From: a virus
DNA length: 60,376 bases
Direction: 5' to 3' (one strand)
Virus record (IMG/VR): IMGVR_UViG_3300047548_000760
Location: 1-60,376 of that record
Below are positions 1 through 7,900 of this stretch, one piece after another. The notes beneath the pieces were generated by a model. That model was not told where the DNA came from, ran no database searches, and saw nothing but the letters and a program-made list of their open reading frames with translations. The translations under genes and the position numbers were made by a program. Position 1 is the stretch's first letter, and the number at the start of each line of letters is the position of its first letter.

Positions 1-2
1 CA

Positions 3-506
3 ATAGGGGGGGTATCGCCACCCTACTCACCCCCTAATGCCAACCAGAACCAAGAACCAAGAACCAATACTTCTTCTTCACTACGTTCAGAAGAAGACAC
101 GCGCAAGCGCGCAAAGCCGGTGCCTTGCCCTGAAGGGGTGAGCGATCAGGTCTGGGGCAGCTTCCTGACACTGCGTCGGGCCAAGAAGGCGCCAGTGACC
201 GAGGCAGCCATGGCCGGGATCGTGCGCGAGGCCGACAAGGCCGGCATTGGCCTGGAGCAGGCCTTGGAGCACTGCTGCGCCCGGGGTTGGACCGGATTCA
301 AGGCCGATTGGGTGCAGCAGCCCAAGGCGCCGCAGCCAGCCCCCCAGGCCCGCGCGCCGGCCGAGTCCTTCCGGGAGCGTGACGAGCGCAACGCTCGGCA
401 GCGATGGGAGGAGATGACGGGGCGAGTGCACCCGGAAAACCTGCAGGCCACGGGCCGCGTGATCGACATCACGCCTGCAGTCATGCCGATCGGAGCTTTG
501 AAATGA
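3..506 (+). CDS. DUF1376 replication-associated protein, C-terminal part (continues from window end)
   Basis: The frame is open from base 3 and no plausible start with a ribosome-binding site lies before the GTG at 120, so this is best read as the C-terminal half of the gene that begins at 60017. It has a low-complexity N/Q/P/S/E linker, partly encoded by a short tandem repeat of CAAGAAC (about 45-67), then a compact domain beginning PCPEGVSDQVWGSFLTLRR and an acidic tail. This linker-plus-helical-domain layout is usual for DUF1376 proteins. The stop overlaps the ATG of the next gene (ATGA at 503-506). Joining the two parts needs one extra base in the G7 run near the window end. Confidence 0.75.
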   Translation: MGGVSPPYSPPNANQNQEPRTNTSSSLRSEEDTRKRAKPVPCPEGVSDQVWGSFLTLRRAKKAPVTEAAMAGIVREADKAGIGLEQALEHCCARGWTGFKADWVQQPKAPQPAPQARAPAESFRERDERNARQRWEEMTGRVHPENLQATGRVIDITPAVMPIGALK

Positions 507-1075
507 CCCTTCCTGTGCGCGTGATTGACCGCCTCTTCGAGCGGCTGCTGGCCACCTACGGGCAGCAGTGGCAGGGCTTGTGGTCAGGTGTGCCCATCGT
601 TGACGTGAAGAGCCTTTGGGCTGCGGAGCTCGCGCTGTTCGCGGACCGCCTGGACGCAATCGGCTGGGCCCTGGAGAACCTGCCGGAGCGCCCGCCTAAC
701 CTCGTGCAGTTCAAGGCCCTGTGCAGGCAGGCGCCCAGGCCGGAGGTTCCCGCGCTGCCGCTGCCGGAGCGCAACCCAGAGCGCATGCGCGAGGCGCTGC
801 AGGGCCTGCGCGCCCTGACCGTTGGAGACCGCGAGGCCAGCGCGCAACTGGCTCGCGTGGGCGGACGGCTGTCCGACGGCCGCACGCCAGCCCAGGCGGT
901 GGTCGATGGCCTCATCAAGCGCGGGGAGGTCGACAGGCTGAACCCCGCCCAGGTTTCGGTATTGCGTGCAGCGGTGTCGGTGCTTCGAGACGACGACGAG
1001 CGGCGCGCAAACCATGTGGTCGCGCGTCACGTCCCGGTGCGCGTGTCGGAAGTCGAGCAGGAGAATCGCTCATGA
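503..1075 (+). CDS. Lambda P-like replication protein (putative helicase loader)
   Basis: A 190-residue protein. The N-terminal part (VIDRLFERLLATYGQQW, ALENLPERPPNLVQFKALC) resembles proteins that follow the initiator in phage replication operons and are annotated as replication protein P or helicase loader. The C-terminal half is helical and charged. The start at 503 was chosen because its ATG overlaps the stop of the DUF1376 gene (ATGA), and the upstream extension has no coding character. It overlaps the next gene the same way. The role in recruiting host DnaB is inferred from position and family resemblance; no Walker motif is visible. Confidence 0.6.
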   Translation: MTLPVRVIDRLFERLLATYGQQWQGLWSGVPIVDVKSLWAAELALFADRLDAIGWALENLPERPPNLVQFKALCRQAPRPEVPALPLPERNPERMREALQGLRALTVGDREASAQLARVGGRLSDGRTPAQAVVDGLIKRGEVDRLNPAQVSVLRAAVSVLRDDDERRANHVVARHVPVRVSEVEQENRS

Positions 1076-1371
1076 CGCAACTTGCCGTTGAACTGGCGCC
1101 ACCTCAAGCAAGGCGCGGTGACCCCTTTACGAGCCATGACGCTGCCGCAAGTGCGCGCGAACTGCAGGCGCGGCACCACCGGATGATCGTGGACGCCCTG
1201 CGCAGCCATGGCCCGCTGGGCAAGGATCGGATCGCTCAGGTGCTGGGCCTCACGGGTGTGGCGGTGGCGCGGCGCATGAGTGAGCTGCGCACGGCTGGAC
1301 TGGTCGAGGCCACGGGCCGGCGCGTGCGGTCTAACTCAGGCCGGTCCGAAACTGAGTGGAGCGCGGTCTGA
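1072..1371 (+). CDS. Winged-helix DNA-binding protein
   Basis: A 99-residue protein. Residues about 30-85 (MIVDALRSHGPLGKDRIAQV ... VARRMSELRTAGLVEATG) form a MarR-like or replication-type winged helix. FTSHDAAAS before it is common in small phage proteins of this kind. The start overlaps the previous stop (ATGA). It could be a transcription regulator of the replication operon or an origin-binding accessory protein. A related fold is predicted for the gene at 59784, so the operon holds two winged-helix proteins flanking the initiator. Confidence 0.6.
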   Translation: MTQLAVELAPPQARRGDPFTSHDAAASARELQARHHRMIVDALRSHGPLGKDRIAQVLGLTGVAVARRMSELRTAGLVEATGRRVRSNSGRSETEWSAV

Positions 1372-1610
1372 CATGCCCGTATTGCACCGAGGCCCAGCAA
1401 GCGAGGCGCTGCCCGCTGTACATGCTGACCTGTCTGGGTTGCTGCACGCGGCTTGTGCTGAGCACGCATCCGATGAAGCGTCAAGCGGCAGCGATGCTGG
1501 CGGCGATCGAGAGGATGCCGGGCAATCCTGGCCGGGCCGCTGTCTTGGAGTCCGTGGCCCGATGCCTGGAGAAACCGCGCTCTCCTGGGCTGAGGTCCAC
1601 GTCGGAGTGA
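1356..1610 (+). CDS. Small cysteine-rich (zinc ribbon-like) protein
   Basis: An 84-residue product from a GTG start that overlaps the upstream gene by 16 bases. The N-terminus has CPYC, then a further Cys and CLGCC, enough for one treble-clef or ribbon zinc site, followed by a helical segment (PMKRQAAAMLAAIERMPGNP). The sequence is more protein-like than the competing frames. No family is recognised; a nucleic-acid-binding accessory role is a guess. Confidence 0.5.
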   Translation: MERGLTCPYCTEAQQARRCPLYMLTCLGCCTRLVLSTHPMKRQAAAMLAAIERMPGNPGRAAVLESVARCLEKPRSPGLRSTSE

Positions 1611-1626
1611 AGACGGGGGTTCTCTG

Positions 1627-1998
1627 ATGCGCCTGGGCACGTTCTCCCCGCGGGCCAAGTACGGCAACCGCCGCATCGTCATCGACGGCGAGAAGTTCGA
1701 CTCGCTGGCCGAGGCGCGGCGGTGGAACGAGTTGCTGCTGCTGCAGCGGGCCGGAAAGATCAGCGGCCTGCTGCGTCAGGTTCCGTACGAGTTGGTGCCT
1801 GCTATCCCTCGCGTGCGCAACAAGCCCGGGCAGCGGGCCGTTACCTACGTGGCGGACTTCGTCTACATCGACGGACCGGACTGTGTAGGCCCGCTGGTCG
1901 TTGAGGACGTGAAAGGCGTGCGCACGGAGGTCTACCGGCTCAAGGCCAAGCTGATGCGCTCCGTCCACGGCATCGAGATCACGGAGGTCTCGGCGTGA
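1627..1998 (+). CDS. DUF1064 family phage nuclease
   Basis: A 123-residue protein with the DUF1064 pattern: an N-terminal YGNRRIVIDGEKFDSLAEARR segment and a core containing YVADFVY, VVEDVKG and YRLKAKLM. These acidic and lysine residues (D in ADF, E and K in VVEDVKG) match a PD-(D/E)xK nuclease core; the family is usually annotated as endodeoxyribonuclease or Holliday-junction resolvase-like. It lies in the rightward early operon, 16 bases after the zinc ribbon gene, and overlaps the next start. A role in resolving replication or recombination intermediates before packaging is inferred. Confidence 0.75.
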   Translation: MRLGTFSPRAKYGNRRIVIDGEKFDSLAEARRWNELLLLQRAGKISGLLRQVPYELVPAIPRVRNKPGQRAVTYVADFVYIDGPDCVGPLVVEDVKGVRTEVYRLKAKLMRSVHGIEITEVSA

Positions 1999-2195
1999 GC
2001 GTCAAGGTGACGAACGACAAGGCCGCAGCCGTGGACCAGACCTACTACTGGCGCAGCCTGGAAACCTGCCCGTTGTCTGTGAAGGTCCAGTTGCTGACCC
2101 AAGGTGGTGTCGCCGTGTACGGCCAGTATCACCGAGGTGCCAGCGGGTATGTGGGGTGGGCGCCGTTGCCAAAGAAGCCGGAGTGGATGAAATGA
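1995..2195 (+). CDS. Small conserved phage protein of unknown function
   Basis: A 66-residue product whose start overlaps the DUF1064 stop (GTGA) and whose stop overlaps the next ATG. It is rich in aromatic residues (YYWRSLE, YVGWAPLPKKPEWM), suggesting a small beta-fold. No family is recognised. Tight overlaps on both sides support it as real. Confidence 0.6.
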   Translation: MSVKVTNDKAAAVDQTYYWRSLETCPLSVKVQLLTQGGVAVYGQYHRGASGYVGWAPLPKKPEWMK

Positions 2196-2695
2196 TCGAC
2201 TTGATTACCTTGCCACGCGCCACGGTGCAGCAGGCGCTGGAGGCGCTGGAACTTGACGCCTACGGCGAGCCACCGAGACATGAGCGTAATGAGGCCATCA
2301 TTGCCCTCAAAGCCGCGCTGGAGCAGCCGGAGCAGGAGCCGGTGGCGTGGATGCACAAAGAGACGGGTCTCTTACGGCGAGAAATTAGTAGGCCCAAGGG
2401 CGCTGATTGGGACGCCAACTATTGGCAACCGCTTTACGCAACAGCGCAGCCAACTGCGGAGGACATTGCTCAAGAGTGGGACTTGTTAAAAGAAACCCAA
2501 GCTGCTTTGCGCGATGCGTGGGCGATCCTCAAGAAGCTCAAGGCAGTGCAAAACGCGGCGCGAGAGTTGGTTGAGTCTGACCCTGACTCAGCGGCAGACA
2601 CTGAGGGCGAAGCGTTTGCAGCATGGTGCGCGTTGGTTGCTGCGATTGACGATGCCGACACCCTGCTGTGCGAATTTGGAGAAAGTCATGAGTAA
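2192..2695 (+). CDS. Hypothetical phage protein
   Basis: A 167-residue protein starting at an ATG that overlaps the previous stop. The first third (RATVQQALEALELDAYGEPP ... ALKAALEQPEQEPVAWMHKE) resembles phage hypothetical proteins carrying an EPVAW motif, seen in Burkholderiales phages. The rest is acidic and helical. A similar PVAYR motif begins the next gene, suggesting the two share a small-domain ancestry. The function is unknown. Confidence 0.6.
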   Translation: MIDLITLPRATVQQALEALELDAYGEPPRHERNEAIIALKAALEQPEQEPVAWMHKETGLLRREISRPKGADWDANYWQPLYATAQPTAEDIAQEWDLLKETQAALRDAWAILKKLKAVQNAARELVESDPDSAADTEGEAFAAWCALVAAIDDADTLLCEFGESHE

Positions 2696-2942
2696 ACCCG
2701 TCGCATACAGATTTAAGAGTCCGCTGTCAGAAGAAGGGCAATGGGAATACGGCAAAGAGCCGCCTGTTGGTAGCCGATGGGAAATTGGCCCCCTCTACAC
2801 CAACCCACCCCGCCGCGAGTGGCAGGGGCTGACGGATACAGAGATTGGAATGGAGTACGTTAAATGGGACGCAACACCGGGGGCTAGCATGGCGGACTTT
2901 GCCCGCGCCATCGAGGCCGCGCTGAAGGAGCGCAACGCATGA
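2688..2942 (+). CDS. Hypothetical phage protein
   Basis: An 84-residue product beginning MSKPVAYRFKSP, overlapping the previous gene by 8 bases and the next by 4. It ends in a helix (SMADFARAIEAALKER) typical of small phage proteins of unknown function. The ATG at 2688 has a GGAGAAAG ribosome-binding site just upstream. Confidence 0.6.
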   Translation: MSKPVAYRFKSPLSEEGQWEYGKEPPVGSRWEIGPLYTNPPRREWQGLTDTEIGMEYVKWDATPGASMADFARAIEAALKERNA

Positions 2943-3289
2943 CCCGCGACGACATCATCCGCATGGCGCAGGAGGCTGATCCCGGCTTTGAGGCCGACCC
3001 GCATCTCGGCGAGTCTCTGGTGGGCATGGAAGCCATTGAACGCTTCGCCGCCCTTGTCGCCGATTACGAGTGGAACCGAGCAATAGGAATTGCCAAGGGC
3101 ATGCAGGGGGAACTTCAGGCCAAGTTTGAGCAGACCTACATGCAAGGCGTAATCGCAGGCGCCGCTGCCGAGCGCGAGGCGTGTGCGAAGGAATGCGAAG
3201 CCATAGCGACCGAGACTTACGGCATGGTCAACCTGCACGAATACGGCGAGTGTGCCAACGCTATCCGCGCAAGGGGCAGCCAGGGCTAA
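2939..3289 (+). CDS. Hypothetical phage protein
   Basis: A 116-residue protein, ATGA-coupled to the preceding gene. It begins MTRDDIIRMAQEAD, a start found in many phage hypothetical proteins of unknown function. The middle is helical (AALVADYEWNRAIGIAKGMQ), and the C-terminal part has two closely spaced Cys (EREACAKECEAIA). It is the last rightward gene before a block of leftward genes; its stop overlaps by 4 bases the end of the convergent gene. Confidence 0.65.
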   Translation: MTRDDIIRMAQEADPGFEADPHLGESLVGMEAIERFAALVADYEWNRAIGIAKGMQGELQAKFEQTYMQGVIAGAAAEREACAKECEAIATETYGMVNLHEYGECANAIRARGSQG

Positions 3290-3471
3290 CTGCCCCCAGG
3301 CTCCCGAGCCTCGTCAATCATCCGGTGCAGCCATGCCGTGCCGCCCAGGCGCACCAGCTTCTCGCGCTGGGCCTGGGTGAGGCGGAACTCGAAGCGGGCC
3401 GACTGCCGAAGGTCGGGAGGGAGCGCAGGGCGCCCGCCCGGGTGCTTGGGCTTCGGTGGTGTCGTGGCCAT
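3286..3471 (-). CDS. Small basic protein, possible DNA-binding
   Basis: A 61-residue product beginning MATTPPKPKHPGGRP. The segment after the basic tail (ARFEFRLTQAQREKLVRLGG) could be a beta-strand followed by a helix, as in short ribbon-helix-helix-like proteins. Its ATG overlaps by one base the stop of the upstream gene. It is the last gene of a leftward block inside the rightward early region and overlaps tail-to-tail with the gene ending at 3289. Confidence 0.55.
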   Translation of the reverse strand: MATTPPKPKHPGGRPALPPDLRQSARFEFRLTQAQREKLVRLGGTAWLHRMIDEAREPGGS

Positions 3472-3653
3472 CAGAACGGTGCTTCGGGGAGGTCGTCAAG
3501 TGTGACAGGGCGAGCGGGCGCCCTGGCAGGCCGCTGAGGCCATGCTTGGGGCACGGCAAGGGGTGGGTCAGGGGTCAGCGTGCCGAACGGCCAGCAGGCC
3601 GGCGCATTCGGCAGGCGGACGCCCTGCGGTGTGGTGAACGGTGGATTGCTCAC
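3471..3653 (-). CDS. Small proline-rich hypothetical protein
   Basis: A 60-residue product from a GTG at 3653 that overlaps the TGA of the preceding 29-residue ORF (GTGA). Sequence PPFTTPQGVRLPNAPACWPF is followed by a Pro/Ala-rich region ending TLDDLPEAPF. A longer in-frame start at 3683 exists but would overlap the small membrane protein. The tight chain of overlaps supports coding. No family is recognised. Confidence 0.45.
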   Translation of the reverse strand: MSNPPFTTPQGVRLPNAPACWPFGTLTPDPPLAVPQAWPQRPARAPARPVTLDDLPEAPF

Positions 3654-3739
3654 AAGTCTAGCCCGATCAATACGCCCAGGCACAACCCGAACACGATGGC
3701 GAAGACCACGTCCACGAGGCGCAGAGGTTGATCGTGCAT
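3650..3739 (-). CDS. Tiny single-pass membrane protein (29 residues)
   Basis: A 29-codon ORF from ATG 3739, preceded by a strong GAGGAGC ribosome-binding site. The product MHDQPLRLVDVVFAIVFGLC continues with a hydrophobic stretch ending LIGLDL, giving one transmembrane helix of about 20 residues. Its stop overlaps the next GTG. It is 10 bases after the upstream gene. It may be a small membrane-targeted host modulator; there is no direct evidence. Confidence 0.5.
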   Translation of the reverse strand: MHDQPLRLVDVVFAIVFGLCLGVLIGLDL

Positions 3740-3749
3740 GTTGTGCTCC

Positions 3750-3932
3750 TCAGTCTTCGTCGATGGGCTCATCGACATCGGCCTGCGAGTAACCGGTCAG
3801 GATCTCTGGCCGGAACTTCGACAGGCGGAAGTCCACGCAGCGGTCGCACACGCGGCACAGGGGGATGCCCTGCGCGTCTTGCTCCCACCACGAGTAACCG
3901 TCGTGGCCTTCGAGGCAAGGGTCCTTTGTCAT
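3750..3932 (-). CDS. Small CxxC protein, conserved phage hypothetical
   Basis: A 60-residue product, MTKDPCLEGHDGYSWWEQDA onward, with CRVCDRC and an upstream Cys/His (CLEGH) that could bind one zinc. It ends in an acidic tail (DVDEPIDED). The ATG has a GGGAACCGATG context, so the ribosome-binding site is modest. It lies 17 bases downstream of the 118-residue gene. The sequence has strong protein character, unlike the opposing frames. Confidence 0.65.
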   Translation of the reverse strand: MTKDPCLEGHDGYSWWEQDAQGIPLCRVCDRCVDFRLSKFRPEILTGYSQADVDEPIDED

Positions 3933-3949
3933 CGGTTCCCTCGCTTTCG

Positions 3950-4306
3950 TTAGGCGCGCGGCCCGTTGGATCGGCTGTCGTCGTCAACTTCGTCGAGGAA
4001 GTCTGGGCCCACCACGTAGTCGTTCTCGCGCAGCAGCTCCACCGCCTCGCGCGGCAGGCTGAACACGCCGTCGTAGTCGGTCAGTTCCCCGTCCTCGAAC
4101 CACAGCCCGATGTGCTCGACCTCGTCCAGGCTGGGTATGTCCCACTCAATGCAGCCGTACTTGTCGTCCTCCTGCATGTACAGGGTCATGGTGGATTCGT
4201 GCTTGCCCAGGCCACGGCCACCCCACGAACCCTGCAGGCACAAGGCTGCGGTAAAGGTCTTCTCGGCCACTTCGATCATTCGCATGTTGCTGACTCCGTA
4301 CTGCAT
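3950..4306 (-). CDS. Hypothetical protein, acidic
   Basis: A 118-residue product, or 111 from the second Met (MRMIEVAEKT). It has beta-rich N-terminal segments, then EWDIPSLDEVEHIGLWFEDG and an acidic C-terminus. It is the first gene of the leftward block and diverges from the terminase small subunit gene across a 106-base gap. No family is recognised. The very acidic composition would fit a DNA mimic or an inhibitor of a host protein, but this is speculation. Confidence 0.55.
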   Translation of the reverse strand: MQYGVSNMRMIEVAEKTFTAALCLQGSWGGRGLGKHESTMTLYMQEDDKYGCIEWDIPSLDEVEHIGLWFEDGELTDYDGVFSLPREAVELLRENDYVVGPDFLDEVDDDSRSNGPRA

Positions 4307-4386
4307 CGGCGACCTTGCCGACGGTAGTTATTGTACGGGCAGAAACTCAGCGTGGATTATCCGAGCGAAGTGCAGGGCTTTGGGTC

Positions 4387-4401
4387 GATGCAAGCGTGGC
4401 A
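4387..4401 (+). promoter_or_regulatory. Copy 1 of the dispersed 15-bp element (GATGCAAGCGTGGCA)
   Basis: It matches GTGGCAAGCGTGGCA at 13 of 15 positions, sense to the following gene, and ends 11 bases before the terminase small subunit ATG. Five other copies lie upstream of other virion or lysis genes. Confidence 0.5.
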
Positions 4402-4412
4402 AGGTTCGGGGC

Positions 4413-4946
4413 ATGGCGTACCCACCCAAAATCGCACCTTCGCAGTGGGCAGAGATCGAGCGGCGCGCAACCGCAGGCGAGAGCGTCACGTCGCTTGCGA
4501 GGGAATTTGGGGTTTCGGAGGCCGCGCTGCGCAAGCGTGGCGTGTCGCAAGGCAAGGTTCGCAAGGTTCGTGAGGTGGCCCAGAAACTGGCTGCAGCCCA
4601 GGCTGAGGTCGATGCTTTGCCGCCTTCGCAGCAGCATCTGGCGCTGTCGCTGGCCGAAGAGATGCGGGCGGTCAGTGCCAATCTGGCCAGTGCTGCGCGC
4701 TACGGATCGGCCACGGCGCAGCGGCTCGCCCAGGCTGCGCATGACGAGATCCAGCGTGCCGAAGTGCTTGACGAGGTGACGCTGCGATCGGTGGCGATGA
4801 TCACGCGCACGGCCAACGAGGCCGGGCAACTGGGCGTGCAGCTTCTGAAGTCCAACGAGGCGGTGCTCAAGGAGGAGGCCGAGCGCGAGGCCAAGCGTGC
4901 GGTCGAGGTCACACGCATCGCCCTGGTGCCCATGTCGGCTGGCTAG
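4413..4946 (+). CDS. Terminase small subunit (probable)
   Basis: A 177-residue protein. The N-terminal part (SQWAEIERRATAGESVTSLA ... SEAALRKRG) is a helix-turn-helix of the type that binds pac or cos DNA in small terminases. The middle and C-terminal parts are long helices that would oligomerise (SLAEEMRAVSANLASAARYG, LDEVTLRSVAMITRTANEAG). TerS recognises phage DNA and activates the TerL motor. The start at 4413 follows the dispersed 15-bp element, and the longer upstream frame has no protein character. It is unusual that TerS lies on the opposite strand and far from TerL (49.4-50.7 kb); if the genome is circular they are still about 14.4 kb apart. A transcription regulator is the alternative, but the C-terminal helices favour TerS. 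Confidence 0.7.
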   Translation: MAYPPKIAPSQWAEIERRATAGESVTSLAREFGVSEAALRKRGVSQGKVRKVREVAQKLAAAQAEVDALPPSQQHLALSLAEEMRAVSANLASAARYGSATAQRLAQAAHDEIQRAEVLDEVTLRSVAMITRTANEAGQLGVQLLKSNEAVLKEEAEREAKRAVEVTRIALVPMSAG

Positions 4947-4947
4947 C

Positions 4948-4962
4948 GTGGCAAGCGTGGCA
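4948..4962 (+). promoter_or_regulatory. Copy 2 of the dispersed 15-bp element (exact)
   Basis: Exact GTGGCAAGCGTGGCA, here as two tandem AGCGTGGCA nonamers, in the 32-base gap between the terminase small subunit gene and the giant polyvalent gene, sense to both. Confidence 0.6.
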
Positions 4963-4978
4963 GGCTCCCCGAGCCTCA

Positions 4979-7900
4979 TTGCCGAGCCTGCCCATGCCAC
5001 TCGTCTTTCCCGATCAAGCCGCCCAGGCGGCCACGCGCCCGGCCTCTGACGCTGCCCAGGCGGCAGCGCAAGGGGTGACGCCCCAGGCCCAGCAACCGGC
5101 GCAGCCTGCCGGCCGGCTCGTGTTTCCGCGCGAGTTGTCTCTGCGGGATGCCGGGTCGATCGCGGCCGATATGGGCACCGCGCTCTGGGAGGGCGCCAAG
5201 AACACCGGCCGCATGCTGGGCGCCACCGGTAACACGGTGGGCGGGAATCTGTCGGGCGTGGACGAGCTTGCGCGATCGCAGGCCGCAGCCGAGGCGCAGT
5301 CACCGGACGCGAAGGCCCTGCTGATGCAGGAGATCCAGCGCCGCAAGGCCGCGAACCCTGATGCTGGGTGGCTGGACGTGATCAAGAACGTCGGCGCCTC
5401 GTTCATCGGTCAGCCCGAGGGCGCGGCGCAGTTTGTGGCCGAGCAGACCCCGAACACGGCGGTCAGCCTGGGCGCTGGCATTGCAGGCGCAAAAGGCGGC
5501 GCCGCACTTGGCAGCCTCATCATGCCCGGCGTGGGCACTGCAGTGGGCGGTGTCGCCGGCTTCCTGGGCGGCATGTTCCTGGGCAACGCCAGCCTGGAGA
5601 TCGGCGGCAAGGCCATGGAGAAGTCGCAGGATCAGGCCCGCACGGGCGGATCCCTGACGGCCGACGATGCAAGCGCTGCCATCCGCGAGGGTTCCGTCAA
5701 GGGCGGCGTCATCACGGCCGTCGATGCTGCGACCCTTGGCGCCGGCCGAGGCGTGGCGCGCCTGTTCAACAAGACCGCTATCGAGGCTGGCGCCCGCGCC
5801 GAGGCCCGAGTGCTTGCCGATGCTGGCGTGGATGTCACCAGCCGCGCTGCCATCGAGCGATCGCTTGCGGCGGACCCGGTGCTGCGCGCAACGGCGCAGG
5901 AGGCCGGCAAGGTAGCCGCTCAGTCTGCGTCCAAGATTGGCAGCCGAGCCGCCACGGGCGGAACGCTGTTGGGTATGGAGACGGTCGGCGAAGGCGCTGG
6001 TGAGTACCTGGGCGAGCTGGCCGCAACGGGCAAGGCCGACAAGTACGACGCGGTGATGGAGGCGATGGCAGGGCTTTCGCAGTCCGTGCCAGAGACCGCC
6101 TGGAGCATGCGTCAGTCGCAGGGCAACGACCTGAGTGCTCGCGGCATCGAGCGCGTTGGCGGGGATCTTCCGCCCGCAGCGCCCGCACCGGCGCCCTCTG
6201 AGCCGCCCGCACCGCCTGCGCCTCCAACCCCACCGGCCGCCCCGAACAACACGATCATCCCGCCTGCCGATGTGCCGCCGCTGGACCCCACAGCGCTGCC
6301 GCCCGACCTGGACGCACAGAACCGCGACCGCACGCGCTCGGCCAGCGTGCTGCAGATGCAGAAGATCGCGCAGAACCCGGACTACCTGCGCGCGGGCCCA
6401 TCCCGCTCGCCCGACACCGGCGCGCCGATGGTGTTCGCGCAGGGCGACGACACGAGCTTGTTCCCGAGCTTCACTCGCGGCCGTGAGGACGTGGCCGTGA
6501 TGTCCGACGGCCAGCGCGTGCCGTTCCAGTACGCGGTGGTCGATGCCAGCCTGCTGCAGCCGTCCAACTTTGCCGACGGCACGCCCAATCCGCTCTTCAA
6601 CAACGAGACGCCCGGCCTTGTGAAGGCCCTGAGCAACGCCCGCAGCGCAGGCCTGCGTGCTGCCTGGGCGCAGGGCACGGCATCGGGCTATGCGGCAGAC
6701 CTTGAGGCCGACACTAAGCAGCACGGAATCTCTGTCGAGGCGATCCGCTCGACGAGCAACCCAGTCCTGGTACGCCTGTACTCGCAGTCCTCGAATACCC
6801 CGGGCATGGCCGCCCGATCGCAGGGGCAAGGCCTGGGCATGTCGCCTGGGGAACTGGCCCGCCAGGATGCGCCGCTGATCGACGGTGGCCTGCTTGCCGT
6901 GTGGCAAGGCGGGGACGTGGCGGATGCCCGAAACCTGGACTTCGTGCGCGGGTTCGTCGGCCGGCTGCAGGGCACCGGCCAGGACCTTGCGGGGATGATG
7001 ACCCAGGCTGGCACGCTCTCGCCGGACGGGCGCAAGCGCATCCAGGCGGCTCTGGCCCAGTCGGCCTACGGCGACTCGGACCTGATCGCCGAGATGTTCG
7101 ACTCCACCGACACCGACATCAAGGCGATCGGCGAAGCGCTCAAGCTCGCCGCGCCCGAGTGGGCCGACATGCGCGACTCTGCGCGCAGCGGGGCGATTGA
7201 CCCTGCAGCCGACATCACGCCGGCCCTGCTGGATGCGGTGGCCATGGTGCGCCGTGCGCGCCAGCAGCGGCAGAGCCTGTCCGACCTTGCACGTCAGACC
7301 GACATCACGACGGGCCAGACGCCTGACCCGATGGTGCTGGGCGCCCTGCGCTTGCTGTACGGCGGGGAGTACCTCACGCGCCCGATGGGCCGCGACCGCA
7401 TGGCCGACTTCCTGCGGGAATACACGCGGCTGGCCAAGGGCATCACGGCCGACGCCGGCCTGTTCGGGGACGCCCCGGCGCCGCTGGACGTGCTCACCGC
7501 ATTGACGAAGGAGACCGCAACCGATGGACAGCAGCAACAACCCGGCGCAGCAGCCGGCACAACCCAGCAGCCCGGCGCGGGCCTCCAGCAACCCAATGGC
7601 GGCAGCAATCCTGGGGGCGATGCTGGTCCGGGAGGGGCAGCGGCAGTACGACCCGGCGACAACGCAGGCGGGGCACAACCTGCTGCGGGTGGCGCAGGAC
7701 CACTGGCCAACACCGATACCGCAGGACAAGCGGCTGCCCAAGGGGTAACTGCGCCCGGCAACCAGCCGATGGTCGGTGATGCGTTTGATCCGACTGGTTG
7801 GTCAGAGCAAGAGAACAAGATCAACAAGAAGACCGGGCAGCCCATGCTTGGCTCCGGGAGGGTTCGCTTCAAGCGCGCAGACGAACGCGGATTTGAGCAA

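Noticed and set aside
5300-7741. Long 813-codon antisense frame opposite the giant gene
   Set aside because: It mirrors codon bias of a GC-rich gene on the other strand, has Arg/Gly/Ala/Leu-rich sequence without motifs, and no ribosome-binding site.
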